A stretch of DNA of 64,000 nt from Chaetoderma sp. LZ-2023a. Its lineage: Eukaryota > Mollusca > Caudofoveata > Chaetodermatida > Chaetodermatidae. The stretch lies in assembly GCA_034401795.1 (NCBI GenBank), contig CM067370.1, forward strand, positions 102,428,028 through 102,492,027, read 5' to 3'. Under the pieces are notes generated by a model. The model was not told where the DNA came from, did not search any database, and was given only the letters and a program-made list of their open reading frames with translations. This document shows positions 57,501 through 61,220 of this stretch, one piece after another; the stretch's first letter is position 1; every line of letters starts with the position of its first letter. A program made the translations under genes and the position numbers.

Positions 57501-60500
57501 TGTTTCCCCACCATCATAATCAGCATTCCTCTAGTTGCATTATTACCTCTTGCACTAAGATGGATGGGTACATAAATGTTTATGCTATTGCTTTCTTCAT
57601 AGCACATGAATATACCCTCGCATGTGCGTAAAAATAGGGTGGTGCTTAACTTTTGCACAGGTGTATATATGTTGACCTTTTAGCCCTTGAAATGCTAGTG
57701 TCTCAATCTCAAGTCAACTATGCAGGAAAACTGTTTAAATCTCTTGGAACTAATTTAACTGGTATATTCCTAATGTCATAAAGAATATCTTTTCTGATCT
57801 GTGAGCTTTATATAGTTAATGCTATACTTCTGAATTTCTTGTGAAAATGTGGTATATTTTATGCCAATGCTTTGTGACATGCCTTTGGCTCAGATTACAT
57901 ATCTTTGATGTCTGACCATATTCATAAAAATTATATCCCCTGAAATGTTGTAATTCAATGAAAATATCCGTGCTGGATGCCTCTTAATTCTGGGTTGTGT
58001 GAGAAGTATTTTCTTTTAAAATTTCAATTTTTACTGTGTTGTTTCTTAGACATGAGGCCATGACTGATGTCATAGCTTTGCTTGATAGCCTGGTTGATGT
58101 GAATGGCAAAATCCTTGTACCCGGAATATATGACTCGGTAGCACCATTGACAGATGATGAGAAGAAAATTTATGAAACGATCGACTTTGATATAGTGAGT
58201 GCAATGGACAGTTATTAACCTGTGTATTGCTGATGTGTCAGTCTGTTTTTCAGTTCCTGTTAGGATGATAACTGGTGTGCATTTAAAAAAATTGTAAAGC
58301 TGAAAGTTGTTGCTGTCTCTGACATCAACAGCTTTTTAGCTACACACCTCAACTTATTTTCCTTCTATCAGCTATTAATAGTTTCATATATTCTGTGTTG
58401 CACTTTGATGATTTAGTATCCAGTCTTTACTTCCATGATGCATGCAAGCATCTAAGGTGTGTTTGTAGGGGGTGGGGTCACAACAGACCAATTCAAATGT
58501 CATGGTCAGTGACCATTGTCAAATATGGTGTTTTCACTAATTATTACCAAATAAAGAGTTTTCATTGACCATTACTAAATATAATTTTCATTTCTGCATA
58601 ATTATTCAGACTATCTCTATCGAGTTTGATAATGTTTGTTTTTAGTGTTGCTGAAACATTTTGCTTTTAAAGACAGCAACACCGTTTGGCAACATTGTCT
58701 CCCAAATGGACATGAGTTATTTGAAGGGGAACGGAAAATTTAAGATTTTGTGAAATGTTAGTGGTCTAGGGGTTAACCCTTTAACCCTCATATCAGCCAA
58801 AAATGGCTTCTACAGTGGTCTTGAGAAAAATCCAATTTGCAGACCAAGAGAAGACTTTTTTGAAAATTTACCACTATTGACTGTTCCATTCCAGTGGTAA
58901 ATTTCCAAAAATAGTCTTCTCTTGGTCTGCAAATTGACATTTTCTATGAGAATTGAAATTTTCTTGAACAAATTCAAGGCTTAAAGGGTTAAGTGTCAAT
59001 GTTTGTGAGCACAACAAGCATTCACTAAAGAAATGTGAGTTCTTAGTCCATGTTAATATACTATAGGAAATACGCTTTAGGACCACAATATTAAACCTGG
59101 TTGATTATCCCTTTAGTGGTCCAGCCAGCCAAAAATGGCTTTTACAGTGGCCTTGTGAAATGCCAATTCACCTTTCCAGAGTATCCATCCATCATCTGAC
59201 CTCGTATGACATCATAATCAACTCAGCGCATGATGACATCACAATCATTACATCACAAAGGGTTCCATATAGACCGTCATCAAATCTCAAAAAGTCTGAC
59301 ACGTATAAATTGTATGGCTTTGTAATTCTTCGCTATTTAATAAACATGCAGCAACACCACCCAGTCAAATTAGTTTCAAAATATTCAACAGCTTACCTGT
59401 GTAGTTTTTTGGAAATCGATAGTACGGGTGTTCAGAGATCGATCGATCCCAACATGAGCGATGTGTTGGTGGAGCTAAGATAGAGATGGGTGGGGCATAG
59501 CTAAAACCAGAAAGGAGCATTTGAAGGACAAGAGAAGACTATTTTTGTCGAGTCCTATGCAAAGCATAAGATGGCTCGACATAGTGATCCAAATGGCGTG
59601 CAGCGTGCAAATAAATGTTAGTTTTTCAATGTACATTTAGTTCATCAAGGGCGTATCTGATCTCAATAAAACTTTACAGATTTGTTCCATACCATCATTG
59701 CATTCAGTCTACATCATAATTACAATAATTTTCAAATTTTGGCATATTTTTACGGGGATTGGACCTCTTCTATTTTGCAACGAGAGTCTTATTCGATCTT
59801 AATAAAATTTTATAAATTTGATACCATCATTGCATCGGGTCTGCATCATAATTAAAATGATTTTCAAATTTTTTCCTTATCTTTATGGGGTTTGGACGTG
59901 GCTAATTTTGCACCAAGAATTAGATAAAAGTTAGTTTTTCAATGGACAATTCCATTCCCTGTTCATCAAGGGCTTACCCGATCACAATAAACTGTACAGA
60001 TTTGTTCTGTGCCATCATTGCATCCCGACTCCATCACAATGAAAATGATTGTCAAACTGTTTCTCTATTTTTATGTAATTTTGACTTAGTTTTTTGTGGA
60101 CCAAGAATTAGAAGAATGTTAAAGTTTTTCAGTATTCTTTTACTTTATCAATGGCTTATCCAAACAAAACTTTCCAGAATTGTTTCTATGTCATCATTGC
60201 ATTCAGTCTGTAACAAAAGTAAAACAATTTAAAGGTTCTCCATACCTTTACATGGCTTGAACTTAGTTTATTTGTGTGTAATCTTTCTCCTTTTCAAGAA
60301 TTTAGATGACATTTGATTTATCAAGGAGTATACTCGTTTAAGAAATCCTTATTTTGCGGCACTGCCACACATGTATGATATGCGGGAAAAACTAAAGGGC
60401 TCAACACGCGGGACGCAGTTTATGTAGTTTGAAGATACTGTAAATCTCTAGTGCTGGTTGTATATATAATTATGTGCATTGTAGATCTCTAGCACTGGTT

Positions 60501-61187
60501 GTACATATATATGCATTGCATCATTAGGAGGATTATAGATGTGACATTGGCTGCTCAAAGATTATCCACAGCAAGAAAGAGGATGCTTTGATGGCACGAT
60601 GGAGATACCCATCCTTAACTATACATGGTAAAATATCTTTTATGTATACTGTATACATGCATAAATATGTATATAACCATTTCCGTTTTAGCTATGCCCT
60701 GCCCATCTCCATCTAAGCTCCACCCACACCTCATCCGAGTTGCGATCGATCGATCTCTGAACTCTCTGACTATCAATTTCCAAAAAAACTATACCGGAAA
60801 GCTGTTAAATATTTTGAAACTAATTTGACTGTGCGCTGTTGCTGCCATAGTTTCAAAATATTCAACAGAATATTTATTAAATACAATTCGTACAACGTGT
60901 TACACTATTAAGCATTAAAGACTATATCGAGTCATTCATGATGTCATGATTATGTCGTCATCTTACGCGTCACGTAGTTGATTACGACGTCATTTGATGG
61001 ATGAAGAAACTTGGAAAGGTCCATTAGAGACTGCTGCTCATTCTGCTAATCTTTAAATTAGTTCCATATTATTTCACAATCGCAATGACTTGGTACCACC
61101 GGCCCATGTTCATCAATAGTCAATGCACCACATACTGTAACATGCATGCTCCAGGTATGCATCTTCCCACACATCCAGTAACATGTC

Positions 61188-61220
<33 letters not shown>

